DNA of 64,000 bases from Thysanoteuthis rhombus (GCA_963457665.1 OY735237.1:5023832-5087831); one strand, 5' to 3'; positions 33,692 to 45,360 are shown, counted from the first letter of the stretch. Notes: generated by a model not told the origin, from the letters alone. Translations and numbers: made by a program.

Positions 33692-34030
33692 TTCCCTGTA
33701 ATCTGAAAGTAGAGCATTCATATAAAAATGTGTCATGGGATGAAATTGTGTAAAGTGAAGAATTAATCACCATTAACTTATATTGGAAAATTTTTGAGTG
33801 TTCCCGGACCTCAAAAATAATGATGATGAGTTATCAGTGGTTAAGGGGTGAGAGGGCCAGGAAATTGGGGTGTAGGAAAGAGAGAGAGGAGGTGGGTGCA
33901 TGCTGCCTCTTTAATAGCTCACTGCAAAACAAACGCTCTTTTTTTATTTTTATTTGTAGAAGTGAACAAGTGGTGTTGAGCAAACTTATGGAAAGTGGCA
34001 GGTACCTGTCTAAAAATCATCAAATTTTTA

Positions 34031-34033
<3 letters not shown>

Positions 34034-34085
<52 letters not shown>
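34034..34085. repeat. (AT)n microsatellite
   Basis: Preceded by AAAATCATCAAATTTTTATGC, a phrase repeated before the next array at 34445. Confidence 0.95.
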
Positions 34086-34088
<3 letters not shown>

Positions 34089-34319
34089 ACACAACAGGAT
34101 GACCCTAGCAGATAGGATCCCATTTTTAGCTCACAAAGCAAAGCTCTGGACATGTTCTACCTCAAACTTATAACTATTAAATGGTACACACACACTCCTG
34201 AAGATGGGAATACCTCTCGAAACATATCTAGACCATCAATGAAAACATTTATGGATAAATAAACCTAATTTCCATACAGTTTCACTCCTGAGTCTGTCTC
34301 ACTTCCTATAGTTCAAATT

Positions 34320-34464
34320 ATATATATACAGATGTACATGTAAAAAAATCATCTAATTTATTTATTTATATTTGTATGTATGTATATGTCTAATTATGTA
34401 TATTTGTATAAAAAACATCTGATTTATATCTATAATAAATATATATGTGTATAAAAATCATCAA

Positions 34465-34519
<55 letters not shown>

Positions 34520-34664
34520 ATTTTATATATGTAAATATTTAAAAATCCAGTATATACATGTATATAAAAATCTAGTGTGTATATATATATGTATATATAT
34601 ATATGTATGTATTTATATAAATCTAGTTTGTTTTTATATATATATATAAATCCAATTGATTTTT

Positions 34665-34711
<47 letters not shown>
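34320..34711. repeat. TA-rich minisatellite-like cluster
   Basis: Degenerate units of TATAAAAATC(A/T)nnT..TTTATATATAT recur at 34336, 34410, 34448, 34535, 34563, 34615 and 34648, separated by TA or TATG arrays (34467-34513, 34673-34711). Confidence 0.75.
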
Positions 34712-34715
<4 letters not shown>

Positions 34716-34810
34716 TATGAATTGCATTCAGTCACCCTAGCCAACGTAAATAGAATAAACAATTAAAGAAAATTGAGTTAAACCTTGCTCCATGGCAAGA
34801 CATCCAAGAT
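34712..34810 (-). repeat. S1 SINE tail
   Basis: The reverse complement gives TTTCTTTAATTGTTTATTC then TATTTACGTTG and TGCAATTCATAATCAT before (AT)n. The head is lost. Confidence 0.7.
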
Positions 34811-35400
34811 GCACACCCACGTATATTTCTGTTTTGGTCAAGGACTGAATTATTAATATCATTATAATGTATGTATATATTAGACTTTTCAGCTAAATGA
34901 TGTACTCTATCATAAAAGAATAATTCTTGTGGTCAATTCAATGAATTCTTGTTATCCTGAGTCTTTTGAAAGTACTGACCAGACAAGCAGTGTCACATGA
35001 AGCCAAAGATAATCTGCTGGTGACAGATTGGGAGAATATGCTACATGTGGAAGAACTTCCTATCCCAGCTCTATGTTTGTTTGCTCCATAACATTTGCAA
35101 CTTTAGGGTAACTGTTGTCAAGTAGCAGAAATACCAATCGATTTCCTTGTCTCGAAAAAGCTCTTTGTCTTTTAATACGTCATTCAAATAAGCCAACTGC
35201 TCACTGTATTGTTTTGGAATAAGTTCTAGCAATTTGTAAAAAAGAATTCTCATTGAATCTCACCAAACACATTTTTCATGAATGAATTAAATTTAGATTG
35301 AGATGACCAGGGTTATCTTGGTTTTATCCATGATTTTCTCAATTTAGAGTTTTCTAATTTATTCCATATTATATTGCTGGTGACTATATTGTCCATGAAA
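34810..35400. other. No recognised feature
   Basis: AT-rich; nothing supported. Confidence 0.4.
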
Positions 35401-35404
35401 GACT

Positions 35405-35824
35405 TATTTGTGTTATCCTACCAATAGTTACATATGCAGCTGAAACAAAGATTGAACCTCAAACTGAGAACCATGCAATGAGAGAATCATGCTTAATCTT
35501 ATGTGGAAAAGATCATAAGACAGCGCAGTATATCAGAGAAAAGACTGGAGTCTGAGACATAGTAGAATCTATTAGAAAACTCAAATGGCAATGGGCTGGA
35601 AAAGTTACAGGAATAGTAGACAACAACTGGACATCATATTCCACATCATGGATCCCCCAAAGATCAGGTGTGAGGCTGTGGTCAATAGAAAGTAAGATGG
35701 TGAGACAAGTTAGATAAATCCAGGAAGTACTGGCTCTGTGATGCCTATGAAAGAGAGGTCTGGCAAATCTTGGGGAAGGTGTTTGTCCAATGACGAATGC
35801 TAATAGATTGATGATGATGATGAT
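35405..35824 (+). repeat. RTE-like C-terminal and 3'-end fragment
   Basis: Reads VLPIVTYAAETKIEP, a REKTGV segment, VESIRKLKWQWAGKV and DNNWTSY, the C-terminal region shared by the family. It ends GAATGCTAATAGATTGATG with GATGATGATGATG. Stops and an extra tail repeat number distinguish it from the other copies. Confidence 0.85.
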
Positions 35825-35829
35825 GAAGC

Positions 35830-36530
35830 AATAAAAGAGAAATATTTAAATGCTTACCGATGTTGCTTTATGCTTGTGGAACCTGTTTTCCTAACTTCCG
35901 ATTTTTTTTCCTTAGGCTGTACAGTTAACTGATTGCACTAGTTGAATAAACTTCCAAAGACATTTTTTGTGATTTCTCAAACAATGTGCAAAAGGTACTA
36001 AAACTACTTATTATTAGTCTTCATTGACAGAGGTGAAAAATGTTATTTTATTATCTCCCTTACACTTCACTTACCAATTACTTTAAGCTTCGTTAAATGA
36101 ACTATGAAAGTTACTGGATAGAATATTTTATTTGTTTTTTTGTTCTCTGACTTATTCAGTTAGGGTAATCAGTATCATAGAGCATAAGCCAGCTGGTTGA
36201 AAGGTTCAAGCTTTTAACCCTGATGTCAAGACATTATGTTGATGAATGCAAAAGAACTTTAACAATGGCAAAGAGTTCTTTTCTTTTCAGCACAATACCA
36301 TACTTGTGAAATACACTTCATCTGCTGATCTAAACAGCTCTCTTGCTAATGAAATATAAATCAAGATAATATTACTCATACAAATACAACTAATTTAGGA
36401 AGGATTTAAGGTTAGATTTGATTTTCTGCCAGACATTGAAGTTCTGATAGCTTGATTGGTAAAACAATTGCCCTACATTGGTAGGTTCTCTGTGGTGAAA
36501 GGGATGCAAGCTTATTTTCTATTTCTGTAT
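35830..36530. other. No recognised feature
   Basis: AT-rich; no gene or repeat match seen. Confidence 0.4.
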
Positions 36531-36540
36531 TGATCAAATT

Positions 36541-36640
36541 ACATTGGATATACTGGTTCCCATATGATCACCCAAGTTAAGCAACATTGAATCTGATCCA
36601 TACCTAGATGGATGACCAACTGGGTTGGCCAGGTGTGGTT
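36541..36640 (+). repeat. 5S rRNA-derived SINE module
   Basis: GATCACCCAAGTTAAGCAAC, then ACCTAGATGGATGACCAACT and GGTTGGCCAGGTG follow 5S rRNA order (GATCnCCGAAGTTAAGCAAC, TACTTGGATGGGTGACC). The first 30-40 bases of 5S are more diverged. Related modules are at 8369 and 60552. Not a functional 5S gene. Confidence 0.75.
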
Positions 36641-36820
36641 TGCAGATGAGGATCATACAGAGAGCCTCCCATGGTGATCCCATTAATTCGCCTAGGGAGA
36701 GACTATGCTCAACAATGCAAGCCAAAGTGCCCCACCCTCAACCCTCTGGTTGGCCTGGCTGCAAAGGACAAGAACGTTTATTTCTGATATGTATTATTTA
36801 CTGACATTCTGAGTAGTTGC

Positions 36821-36862
36821 AAAGAAAAGCAGCTAAAATTAAGATGAAAGAAGTACTAGTGA
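36821..36862 (-). repeat. Single arm of foldback element I
   Basis: AAAAGCAGCTAAAATTAAGATGAAAG (split) matches the right arm at 5930-5965. No partner arm nearby. Confidence 0.65.
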
Positions 36863-37143
36863 GAAGTTAATAAAAGCCTCTTGCTCTCAGATGTTGTTCT
36901 GCTGAGGCAGATTTGAGATGGGAAAAATAGCTCTCCAAAGGCCAATTACAGTTCTGAGAGTCATTTTTGACTGGGCAATGCCAGCTGATCTTGAGGGAAT
37001 CATATATTTATAGTATGTATTTTAATTAGCCTAGAATATTCTAGCAGTAGCCATCCCGTGTTTGATGCTCAGCACGTTTCTCTTTGAATTTAAGCAGACG
37101 ACTGCGGCTGCTGTAGAACACAGAGCCGAGAAAACTGGCAGAT

Positions 37144-38140
37144 CCCCAAACTTGAATAGAGGGTGAGAGTGGTTGTGGGAAGAGGAGAAAAATAATAGGG
37201 AAGAGGAAGAAGGGGAGGAAAAGTATCGGGGATGGTAAAAGTTTAAAAATATGCAGAGAAAGAAGATATAAAGAGGAAGAAGTATTTGAAATAAACGCGA
37301 AAAAGAAAGAGAACGTTGAGAAATTATTACAAAGGGGTGGGGAGAAATTGTGAGAGGGTAGGAGGAAAATGAAGTCATAAGAGTGTTCAGTGAGGGGAGG
37401 GGGAGCAGGATGAAAAATAAAATCTGAATGTGAGGGGGTGAAAAAAACGAGATAGGTTGGAGGTAATCAAGAAGGGGAAGAGCAAAAAAAGTAAGTGAGG
37501 AGGAAGGAAAGGGGAGTAAGTAAGGTGGAGGAAGGGGAGTAAGTAAGGTGGAGGAAGGAGAGTAAGTAAGATAGAGAAAGGGGAGTAAGAAAGGTAGTGG
37601 AGAGGGGGAAAGGAAGTGAGGAGGGGAGGAAAAAGAAAGGAGAAAAGATGAGAAGGGAGGGGAAAAGGAAAGTGAAGAGGGGGAAAGGAAAATGAGGAGG
37701 AAGGGGAGGATAATTAAAGTGAGGAAAGGGGAAGGAAATTGAGGAGTGAGGGGAGGAAAAAAGAAGAGGAGGGAAGGAAAAGGAAAGTGAAGGGAGAGAG
37801 AAAATGAGAAGGAAGAAAAATTGAGAACTTGCTTTTGTTTGAGAGGCAAAAGAAGGAGAATGAGAAAGATCTAAGAGAGAGGTAGAAAGTGTTGGAGAGA
37901 AGAGAGAAAGAGGATGAAGTGAAAGAAAGAGATAAGATGAGAGAGAATAAATGATAGGGAAAGACTAGATAGAGATTGAATAACATGAGAGAGCACAAGA
38001 AATATGAGAGGGAAGAAAGAGAAAGGATAAGAAATGCAAGAGAGAGGGAGAGAAGAAAGAAAAAATTAAGATGTGAGAGAGAGGGAAGAAGAAGATGATA
38101 ATCAGTATGAGGGTAGGAAAAAGCATGAGGATATCCACAA
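37144..38140. repeat. Polypurine tract of about 1 kb
   Basis: Nearly every base of the plus strand is A or G, in units such as GGGGAGTAAGTAAGGTGGAGGAA near 37500-37600 (split). The two long Ser/Leu/Pro/Phe-rich minus-strand frames across it are low-complexity artefacts of the tract. Confidence 0.9.
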
Positions 38141-38155
38141 AGAATCACCGTAGCC

Positions 38156-38445
38156 CGTGCATGTACTAGAAGTAATAATCTAAAAAATTATCTTGAAAAA
38201 AATTAATCTATAATCTAAAGGGCATTGTTGTTCCCATAATGACCGTAGAGACCCCCCCAAAAAAGAAAAAAAATTTCAGACGGCGTATAGTGTTGTACTC
38301 ATGCAAATTTTGTGGGTTGTAGCCCCCAAAATGTTATTATGAGCGCCTGGACACACGCACACATAGGCACAGACAAGCAAAGAGAAAAGAATCTGTAGCC
38401 CAGTTGGCTGGTTGGTCAGGCAGGTCATTTGTGGGGCTTTGGTAA
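38156..38445 (+). repeat. Dispersed repeat C
   Basis: Second copy of 20606-20925; see there. Here it interrupts two polypurine segments (37144-38140 and 38457-38710). Confidence 0.8.
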
Positions 38446-38456
38446 TTCGATAAGAA

Positions 38457-38710
38457 ATGAAACAGAGAGAGAGAGAAGAAAGGAATGATAAAGATGTGAG
38501 AGAGAAGGAAGAAAGGATAAAATAAATGAGAGAGAAGGAAGAAATAGTGATGAAGTAATGGAATAGAGTAAAGGAATTGAGACAGGAAGATAATTATGTA
38601 GGTGAAGAGAAAGAAAGAGGGGGAAGTATTGTTCAAAAAGTTGTGGATGCAGGAGACTTGAAGAGAGAGAAGCATAAAAAGTAGATATAGTTGAATAGGG
38701 AAAGTAGGAG
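38457..38710. repeat. Second polypurine segment
   Basis: GAGAGAGAGAAGAAAGGAA-type sequence continuing the strand bias of the 37.1-38.1 kb tract. Minus-strand frame is an artefact. Confidence 0.85.
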
Positions 38711-38719
38711 TAGGCATGA

Positions 38720-39170
38720 TAGAAGAGGTAGGAGTTGCGTGTGAAAAGTCTGTCTACTCATGGTTTGGTCAGGTCATAGATTGTTGAAAAGTAGGCCTCC
38801 TCTATGCACCTCTTATTGATAAATGGCTTAATGTATGTACATTGTATATATCTATCAATCTCAGTTATTTTACAGCTATCAAGATCTATTAATCTCAGTC
38901 CGTTAGATCTGACCATCTAGACTTATCTATTTGTATCGAACTACGTTTTTCTATAGGTCTGTATCTATCAACATGCAGAGGGAGCTGCTTTTTATGATCA
39001 CTTTGTGACTGTCTTTTAGATAAGAACACAAAGCAAAGGATATAAAATCAAAACTAATCATAGTTGTATCATTGAATTAATTGTTATAAACAACTTTAAC
39101 ATTGTATAAAATTATATAAGATTTATGTGAAATTTTAAATCTCTTTAAAACAAAGTGTTCAGGATAGGAA
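38720..39170. other. No recognised feature
   Basis: AT-rich; short TCTATC motifs only. Confidence 0.4.
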
Positions 39171-39176
39171 TCTGAG

Positions 39177-39396
39177 ACATTATATGTTGCAAGAATGGCA
39201 GACGTCCACTGGACATAGCAACGCACAACATGGATCCCTGGAGGTCAAATGTGGTACTGAGGCTGGCAGAATATGAGATGGCGAGACAAACTGGACAGGT
39301 TCAGAGAGTATTGGCTCCACAACGCCTACGATAGAGAGGTCTGGCAAATCCTGGAGAAGGTCTATTTCCAATGACAGACTATAAAACTGATGATGA
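39177..39396 (+). repeat. RTE-like 3'-end fragment
   Basis: CAAGAATGGCAGACGTCCAC, GATGGCGAGACAAACTGGACA, AGGTCTGGCAAATCCTGG and AAACTGATGATGAT follow the family order. Confidence 0.85.
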
Positions 39397-39445
39397 TTTT
39401 GATAACCATAACCATTCGATAACATTATCTATGATTAAAATAAAT

Positions 39446-39815
39446 GCTCAAAAGGTGTAATGGTTAGCACGCCTACCTCACATGCAGAAGGATCCAGGTT
39501 TGATTCCTGGGATGAGCAAAGAGTGTGAAAAACTCTTCTCTGGGATGAATTTCCCTGAGTACTCAGCAGCTAATTGAGTACACTTTGAACTTTGTGGTTA
39601 GGGTGAAAAAAGTAGGGAATGGAATTGCGCCCTCCTTTATTCGAAAGGATGGTAGCTAATTGAAAAAAGAGCTTCCAGGTTGCCTCTTACAGCCAGCGCA
39701 GTAGGGTCTTTGACTTGACCCGATGATTAATGGCTTCCTCTCCATTTCAATCTGTTCATGTCTATCAGTACCCATATCTCTGTCTTCTGATATACATGGG
39801 TTATCAGAAAATGTG
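39446..39815 (+). repeat. S3 tRNA-derived SINE
   Basis: A tRNA-like head at 39450-39520: GTGTAATGGTTAGCACGC (box A) and GGTTTGATTCCTGGG (box B) at tRNA-like spacing. The body follows to about 39815. No acceptor-stem pairing or CCA context, so not a tRNA gene. Confidence 0.75.
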
Positions 39816-40039
39816 ACTGGAAGAGGATTTCAAATTATGATGCTAATGTAAGACGTACATGCAAGTTTGAATTAATTTTAGAAATGCGCAAAATATTTTA
39901 TATCACAAATAGTCGGTCAACTCTCAAAATTCAAATTTGATTCCAGACATTCTGGTTTGTACATCAAACATGTGTGCAATCTATTACTGAGTGCAAGTAA
40001 GTTAAAAAAATCTTCAGACTATGTTTGTACGTAAAGATA

Positions 40040-40330
40040 AAATCAACAAATGTTTTTTTTTTTTTTTTTAGTTATGATGGCTAAATCAAATGTTTTTTAG
40101 TTATGATGACAAAATCAACAAATGTTTTTTAGTTATGATGACAAAATCAACAAATGTTTTTTTAGTTATGTTGATGAAATTATGTTTTTTAGTTATGATG
40201 ACGCAATCAACAAATGTTTTTTTTCACTAATGATGACTAAATCAACAAATTTCCATTAGTTATGATGACTAAACCAATAAATTTTTTTTTACTGATGACT
40301 AAATCAATAAATGTTTATTAGTTATGATGT
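40040..40330. repeat. Minisatellite, about 34-bp unit
   Basis: About eight degenerate copies of GATGACTAAATCAACAAATG followed by a T run and TAGTTATGAT. T-run length varies from 4 to 18. Confidence 0.9.
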
Positions 40331-40582
40331 ATTTTTGTGCTCATCTATGTAATGCAAGAATTCAATTGGGAAATCTTGTGATTAAACAATACCAGGGAAT
40401 GCACGTTTAAAAGGTGTATCCGGTTTCATGAAAACATTCAGGAGGTCTAAACTTGAAATGATGAGGCACTGTTCCTCATTTACAATGTTAATAGCAACAA
40501 TCAAAACAGGAATTTAAAAAAATGCTCTATGACATTTAACTATGATTTAATTTAATCTTATTTTATAGAAAAATTGTCAGAC

Positions 40583-40755
40583 ACCCTCCCCCCAATTCTC
40601 TCTTTCTCTCTGTCTATTTCTCTCTCTCTATCACTTCATTACTCTATCTTTTTTTTTTCCATCATTTTCTTTCTCTTTATCTCTTTCTCGCTCTCTCTTC
40701 CTTTTTTTGCTCTCTATCTCTTCCTCCCTTTTTCTCTCTCTCTCCCTCCCTCCAT
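40583..40755. repeat. Pyrimidine-rich simple repeat
   Basis: CTCTCT/TTTC runs; the Ser/Leu/Phe frame is low complexity. Confidence 0.85.
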
Positions 40756-40759
40756 ACCA

Positions 40760-41080
40760 AACATTCAAAGTTATCAACATATGCTGATAGTATATATTCA
40801 AATCGAATTTTCAATATAAATCTAGCATACCTCTTATATAGAGAACCATAAATCTAAACGACTTAAACTTGACACTGTAAATTCTGGTGCATGGACCGAC
40901 ATATCTGGCAAATATCAACTTTGTACAATGGCCAGTTGTTGAGTTATTTTGGTATATACACATGGAGATTTCTCAAATATTAGTGAGCTGTGGCATTTAC
41001 TAAAAGGTGTGGGTCATGTAACTGCATAGAATTGGTAGACTGAGTCGGAATTTTGGCTGAAGCTTTTAGATTTACTTTGT
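40760..41080. other. No recognised feature
   Basis: AT-rich; nothing supported. Confidence 0.4.
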
Positions 41081-41089
41081 ACTCATCCC

Positions 41090-41490
41090 TATGAAGATGA
41101 GCATGGCTTCAGTCTTGGTGGGGTGCTGCAGGAGTGGTGCAGCGCAGGGTCTGAAATCATGATTTGCACTTGGATTATAGTGAGGATGAGCTGTGCACAT
41201 CAATAGCCTCACTCTCTCTCAACCCTGTCTGCATGCATCCCGAGGAAAGATGTAATCAAGATGGCTGGAGACAGGTCGGGATGTAGTGGATGATAAAAGA
41301 AGAGATAGATTCATGTCTTTCCCAAAGGCCATTAGTTTGAAGTGAACACAAACCATCTCGGCTGGTGTTTGAACATCAATTCTGTTCTCTGTGCTGTTAA
41401 CCGTTAGGCCATCTACACCTTCATACTAATGCCCTTGGGAAAGGCATGAATCCACTTCTCCCTGCACTTTTGATAGATTTTCTTCTCACT
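41090..41490 (-). repeat. tRNA-like SINE related to repeat E
   Basis: The reverse complement at 41425-41365 gives TAGATGGCCTAACGGTTAAC (box A) and TGTTCAAACACC (box B). GATTCATG(T/C)CTTTCCC(A/C)AA phrases of repeat E occur on both strands (41311 plus; 41432-41455 minus), so two copies are fused head to head. Confidence 0.55.
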
Positions 41491-41649
41491 GGTATGCTAT
41501 AATGGTTGAATAGAGTGGGTAAGTGAGCACTTGGGCAAACCACTCTCCAATAAGTTTCTGCATCCCGTTAGTAGCAGCAAAATGCTTTTACCACAAGAGT
41601 TGATTTTTTTCAGGGATCCAAGTTGGAAAAAAAACCCAAAAATAAATAA

Positions 41650-42650
41650 AAGAGCTGTTAAAGATGGCATTAGAAGTGTTTAGTTTTAATAAACATCATT
41701 GATGAAGATTGCCTTCGACTGTATATTATGACAGCTGTTATATCAGCATGCATTAAAAAAATTGTGAAGATTGGCAGATTTTTGTGTACTGATTCTAGCA
41801 TTGAAGATGGAAAAAAATATGCAATTTTTTGGTATATTATGCTTTTTTTAAGTTAAAAATGTGACTTGAACACACAAAAAGATTCTATATTAAAGATTTC
41901 TCACTGAATGATAAGATATTAGATAAGAATAATTAACATTGCACAATATACTCAAAAATCCAAATCATTGAAAATCATTTGATGTGTGGCTTCCACAATT
42001 TTAAAGTGAAAATTAAAAAATTCCAAACTACCAGATTGTATTTCCATGTGTAATTCACTACTTTATGTAACAAAAATGTTCTATTTTTGGAACAAATTTT
42101 GTCAGTCAGTGAAAAGTGGATACTTCACAACAACATGGAACATAAGAGGCCGTGGGTAAGCAAAATGAACCACTAACTGTATCAAAAGCCGGTCAGCATC
42201 TAAAGAAATTGATTCTGTCTTCATGGTTGGTTTGGAAGGGAGTCTTATACTAAGAGCTCCTCTTGGAGATTAGAATGATTGATTCGAACAAATACTGCTC
42301 CCAATTGAGCTAATCGAAGGCGGTGATGAACAAGAAAGTGTCTGGATCAATCAAAAGGACATAATATTCTATCTGGCCAATTCTAGCCCCCATGACTATT
42401 TAGTGACCGACTAATTGTTAGAGCTTGGTGAAGAAGTTTTCACTTATCTGTTGTATTCACCAGATTGTACAGCTTTAAATTACTATTTATTCCAGTCTTT
42501 AGAGAATCCTCTTAATGAAAAAAAAATTCAATTCCTATGAGAACTGAATTATGAAATTACTTGAAAGAAAGCAGAAGATAGTCAAACTAAATGGTAAAAA
42601 CATTGTATAATAGAGTTAATGTTGAAAGAAAATCTGAATAAAACGTTTGG
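41650..42650 (+). pseudogene. mariner transposase relic with all three catalytic Asp lost
   Basis: 5' lead shares ACAGCTGTTATATCAG and GAAGATTGGCA with the copy at 15177. In shifted frames it reads EKWILHNNMEHKRPW (42111 on), NSSPHDYLV, and LELGEEVFTYLLYSPD then CTALNYYLFQSLENPL. These align with the mariner DEKW, HDNARPH and YSPDLSPTDYHFF blocks. Asp is replaced in each: Ser before EKW, Ala in the HDN block, Asn in the SPTD block. Frameshifts are numerous. It cannot be active. Confidence 0.8.
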
Positions 42651-42659
42651 CTCAGATGT

Positions 42660-43376
42660 TAGTTGAATTGAAAGGAGGTTGGTGTAAATGATTTATACCT
42701 GTAGAATGGACTAATAAAATCACAAACAAATGATAAATAGGAATGAAATGTTTTGATCAAATCCTGGCTTGAATAAAAGAAGGTCGGACTACTGGATTTG
42801 ATAAATTACAAACACAAACCCAGTATATTAGAACAAAAGCTTTTGATCAACCCTTGTAGCTTGGATTACATGACTTGTACGTGTTGCAGCATTAGACTGA
42901 AGAGTAATCTTGCTGTGGGATGGCAAATAAAGAAGATGCAATAGTTTTTTCATCTTATGGTTCACCAAATTCTCTCACCTTAAATAATTGGTTCCAGCTG
43001 CAATAACACAGAACTAATGAGCCTTTCTGATGTTTACTTGTGTGCATAAAACTTGAAAGCATAGACTGATGAACATATTGCAGGGGTTAGGTAGAGAGGC
43101 TGCATCTTGAAGAATGAAAGAAAAATGCCTTATTTTCTAAAAAAGCTTGAAAAAATAATTAGTTTTTGCAAAACAAATATTAAAGATAAATTGAATTAAT
43201 TAAATTCATTGTCTTCTGAGTTCTGAGATGAACTCTTTTCATTTATCCACACATTATTCAGACTGATTAATATCTTTATATTTGTTGTCTGAAGTTCTGA
43301 GGTGAAGTATCATCATTATTTCACATTTTTGGACTATCATTTTCCTCTTTGTTGTTCTTAACACAATGTTTAGATT

Positions 43377-43380
<4 letters not shown>
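42660..43380. other. No recognised feature
   Basis: AT-rich; nothing supported. Confidence 0.4.
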
Positions 43381-43385
<5 letters not shown>

Positions 43386-43435
<50 letters not shown>

Positions 43436-43668
43436 GTAAAAAAAATGCAAACCAAATGCATATTGTAGCATTGTATGGAAACTATATATATATATATATA
43501 TATAAAAAAATGCAAACCAAATGCATATTGTAGCATTGTATGGAAACTATATATATATATATAAAAAAATGCAAACCAAATGCATATTGTAGCATTGTAT
43601 GGAAACTATATATATATATATATATATAAAAAAATGCAAACCAAATGCATATTGTAGCATTGTATGGA

Positions 43669-43710
<42 letters not shown>

Positions 43711-43750
43711 ATGCAAACCAAATGCATATTGTAGCATTGTATGGAAACTA
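43386..43750. repeat. VNTR: five identical 45-bp cores with variable (TA)n
   Basis: A 45-bp core (AAATGCAAACCAAATGCATA, then TTGTAGCATTGTATGGAAAC) occurs five times starting near 43439, 43504, 43563, 43628 and 43705. Cores look identical while TA spacers vary from about 14 to 33 bp. A longer TA array precedes at 43386-43431. Confidence 0.95.
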
Positions 43751-43790
43751 TACTGCAATATGGTGATAGAACTCATTCTTTGTGTTGTTT

Positions 43791-43998
43791 ATGTTGTTCT
43801 CACACATTTTGGCTGATCTATTCTATGCCTTCTTCAAGAGTACTATATGTATGAAGAGAGAATTTTCTTTTCTTTGTTGTGCGTACCTGAAAACGGTAGC
43901 ATACAGAAAACTTGAAACCCTCTCTTTCCATAAATAAAGTACACCTGAAGAAGGCGATAGAACGAATTGGCTGAAAAATTGTGTTAACAATAAAAGTA
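43791..43998. repeat. GAAGAAGG inverted-pair element
   Basis: 43791-43842 reversed reads CTTGAAGAAGGCATAGAAT and CAGCCAAAATGTG; 43945-43998 forward reads CCTGAAGAAGGCGATAGAAC and TTGGCTGAAAAATTGTG. Same design as 47594-47757. Confidence 0.65.
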
Positions 43999-43999
43999 A

Positions 44000-44460
44000 C
44001 AAAAAGAATGAGTTCAGTTGTTGAAACAATAATTGGAATGATACTGACTCTTCTCAAAATTATAGACAATACCTTTATTGGATTGTTACTTTAATCTTCC
44101 CTGGGCATCCCATGCTTGTGGCCTTGTGCCAAACTAAGCTATGTTTAGTAAATAACAAGCACTGAGAGGGACATTTGAAATATTGTTTTGTAGATATGTA
44201 TATTCTGGAACATGAACAAAATCTGATATCAGATGACAATGTTTAAGTTTTCCCAATAGAAGAAAATATTTCATTTTTATTAACAAAATTCATCTTGAAA
44301 TTCTAAAATGGAAAAAATGTTTCTTTTGATACACTTACTACATTTTCTCCATGAAAAATTTGTTTGTTTTCCCACTGATCTCTCAAATTTTCAAAAGATT
44401 ATTGATGCTGTCAAAAGTTTCACATAAGACATTTTGAGAGGAGAAAAAAAATGAGAAGAA
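44000..44460. other. No recognised gene
   Basis: Contains the dispersed GGCCTTGTGCCAAACTAAGC motif at 44115; otherwise AT-rich. Confidence 0.4.
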
Positions 44461-44466
44461 TGAATA

Positions 44467-44659
44467 TACCATATTTGCTGTTATATAAGATGCACATTTA
44501 CATAAAAAAAAAACGACGAAACAAATTCTGCAAATATTACACTGTATTCAATGCTCTGGTATTATGACTAGGGGGTTATCCACTGAAGTTCAAAATAGAC
44601 AGCTACAAGGCTTAAATATCTTTGTAAACCTTTCATCTTATACGCCGGCAAATATGGTA
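44467..44659. mobile_element. MITE with CCATATTTGC termini at TA
   Basis: TACCATATTTGC at the left and GCAAATATGGTA at the right are exact inverted repeats flanked by or including the TA target. AAGATG/CATCTT extends the match after a short gap. About 190 bp, no coding capacity. TA duplication points to a Tc1/mariner/pogo-type mover. Confidence 0.8.
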
Positions 44660-44669
44660 ACTATTTTTG

Positions 44670-45260
44670 ATATCTTCAACATGTATAGAGGTTAAAACTG
44701 CTTGCAAAACCCCATCTGATCCTTCAAAAAATAGAATATAATGTTACCTTTTTTCGTCTTTTTCACAACCCCTTATTTAATATCAAGTCTGGTTTTTGGT
44801 ATGCAGATGTTATTTGTACTTTATGAAGGACTCTTTTTAACTGCCTTTTGAGGGGTTATCAAATTTCCTTGTTTAAGGGTGGAAGGGTACCAACATCTGT
44901 ACAATCCTTTTAGAAATAGATATGGAACGGGTGGGGGGCACTTGACATCAACACATAAGACAAAACCAAACCAGACATAGATAAAGATGGTAATTTTCAA
45001 AACTTTTAGAAGGTACAATTTTGGAAGTTAAAGAGAGGAAGGGGATAATGCAAGCACACAAATACAAAATTGGCTATTGCTAAGGAAGTCCTGCTATGTG
45101 GGTACATATTTTCACTGACTGCTGGTAATATAACATCACTATTACTGCTACTGTATCAATTTTAATTTTTTTACTCAATTCATTTAAAAAACAATGACTC
45201 AAGACCTGGAGAGCTCAGGGGTTAAGAGGGAAGGAGAATAAGAGAGAGGGAGAAATAAGT
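44670..45260. other. No recognised feature
   Basis: AT-rich; nothing supported. Confidence 0.4.
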
Positions 45261-45264
45261 TATT

Positions 45265-45360
45265 CATTGATCAATCCCAATACGGTATGCTGTCAAAAGA
45301 TGCTAGTTGCCTGATGGTTTCCACTGAGTAACTAACTCGACATGTTTCGTTGATTTGAAA
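45265..45360 (+). repeat. Repeat G fragment
   Basis: TTGATCAATCCCAATACGG, ATGCTGTCAAAAGATG and GTTTCCACTGAGTAACTAAC resemble 59235-59330 and 62495-62530. Confidence 0.45.

Noticed and set aside
37031-38148. Long minus-strand frames of 272 and 144 codons
   Set aside because: They are the translation of a polypurine tract; composition is Ser/Leu/Pro/Phe only, with no domain.
39446-39525. Candidate tRNA gene
   Set aside because: Box A and B are good but no acceptor stem pairs and a long body follows, so it is a SINE head.
40040-40330. CRISPR-like array
   Set aside because: Units are contiguous degenerate tandem repeats without unique spacers, in an animal genome.
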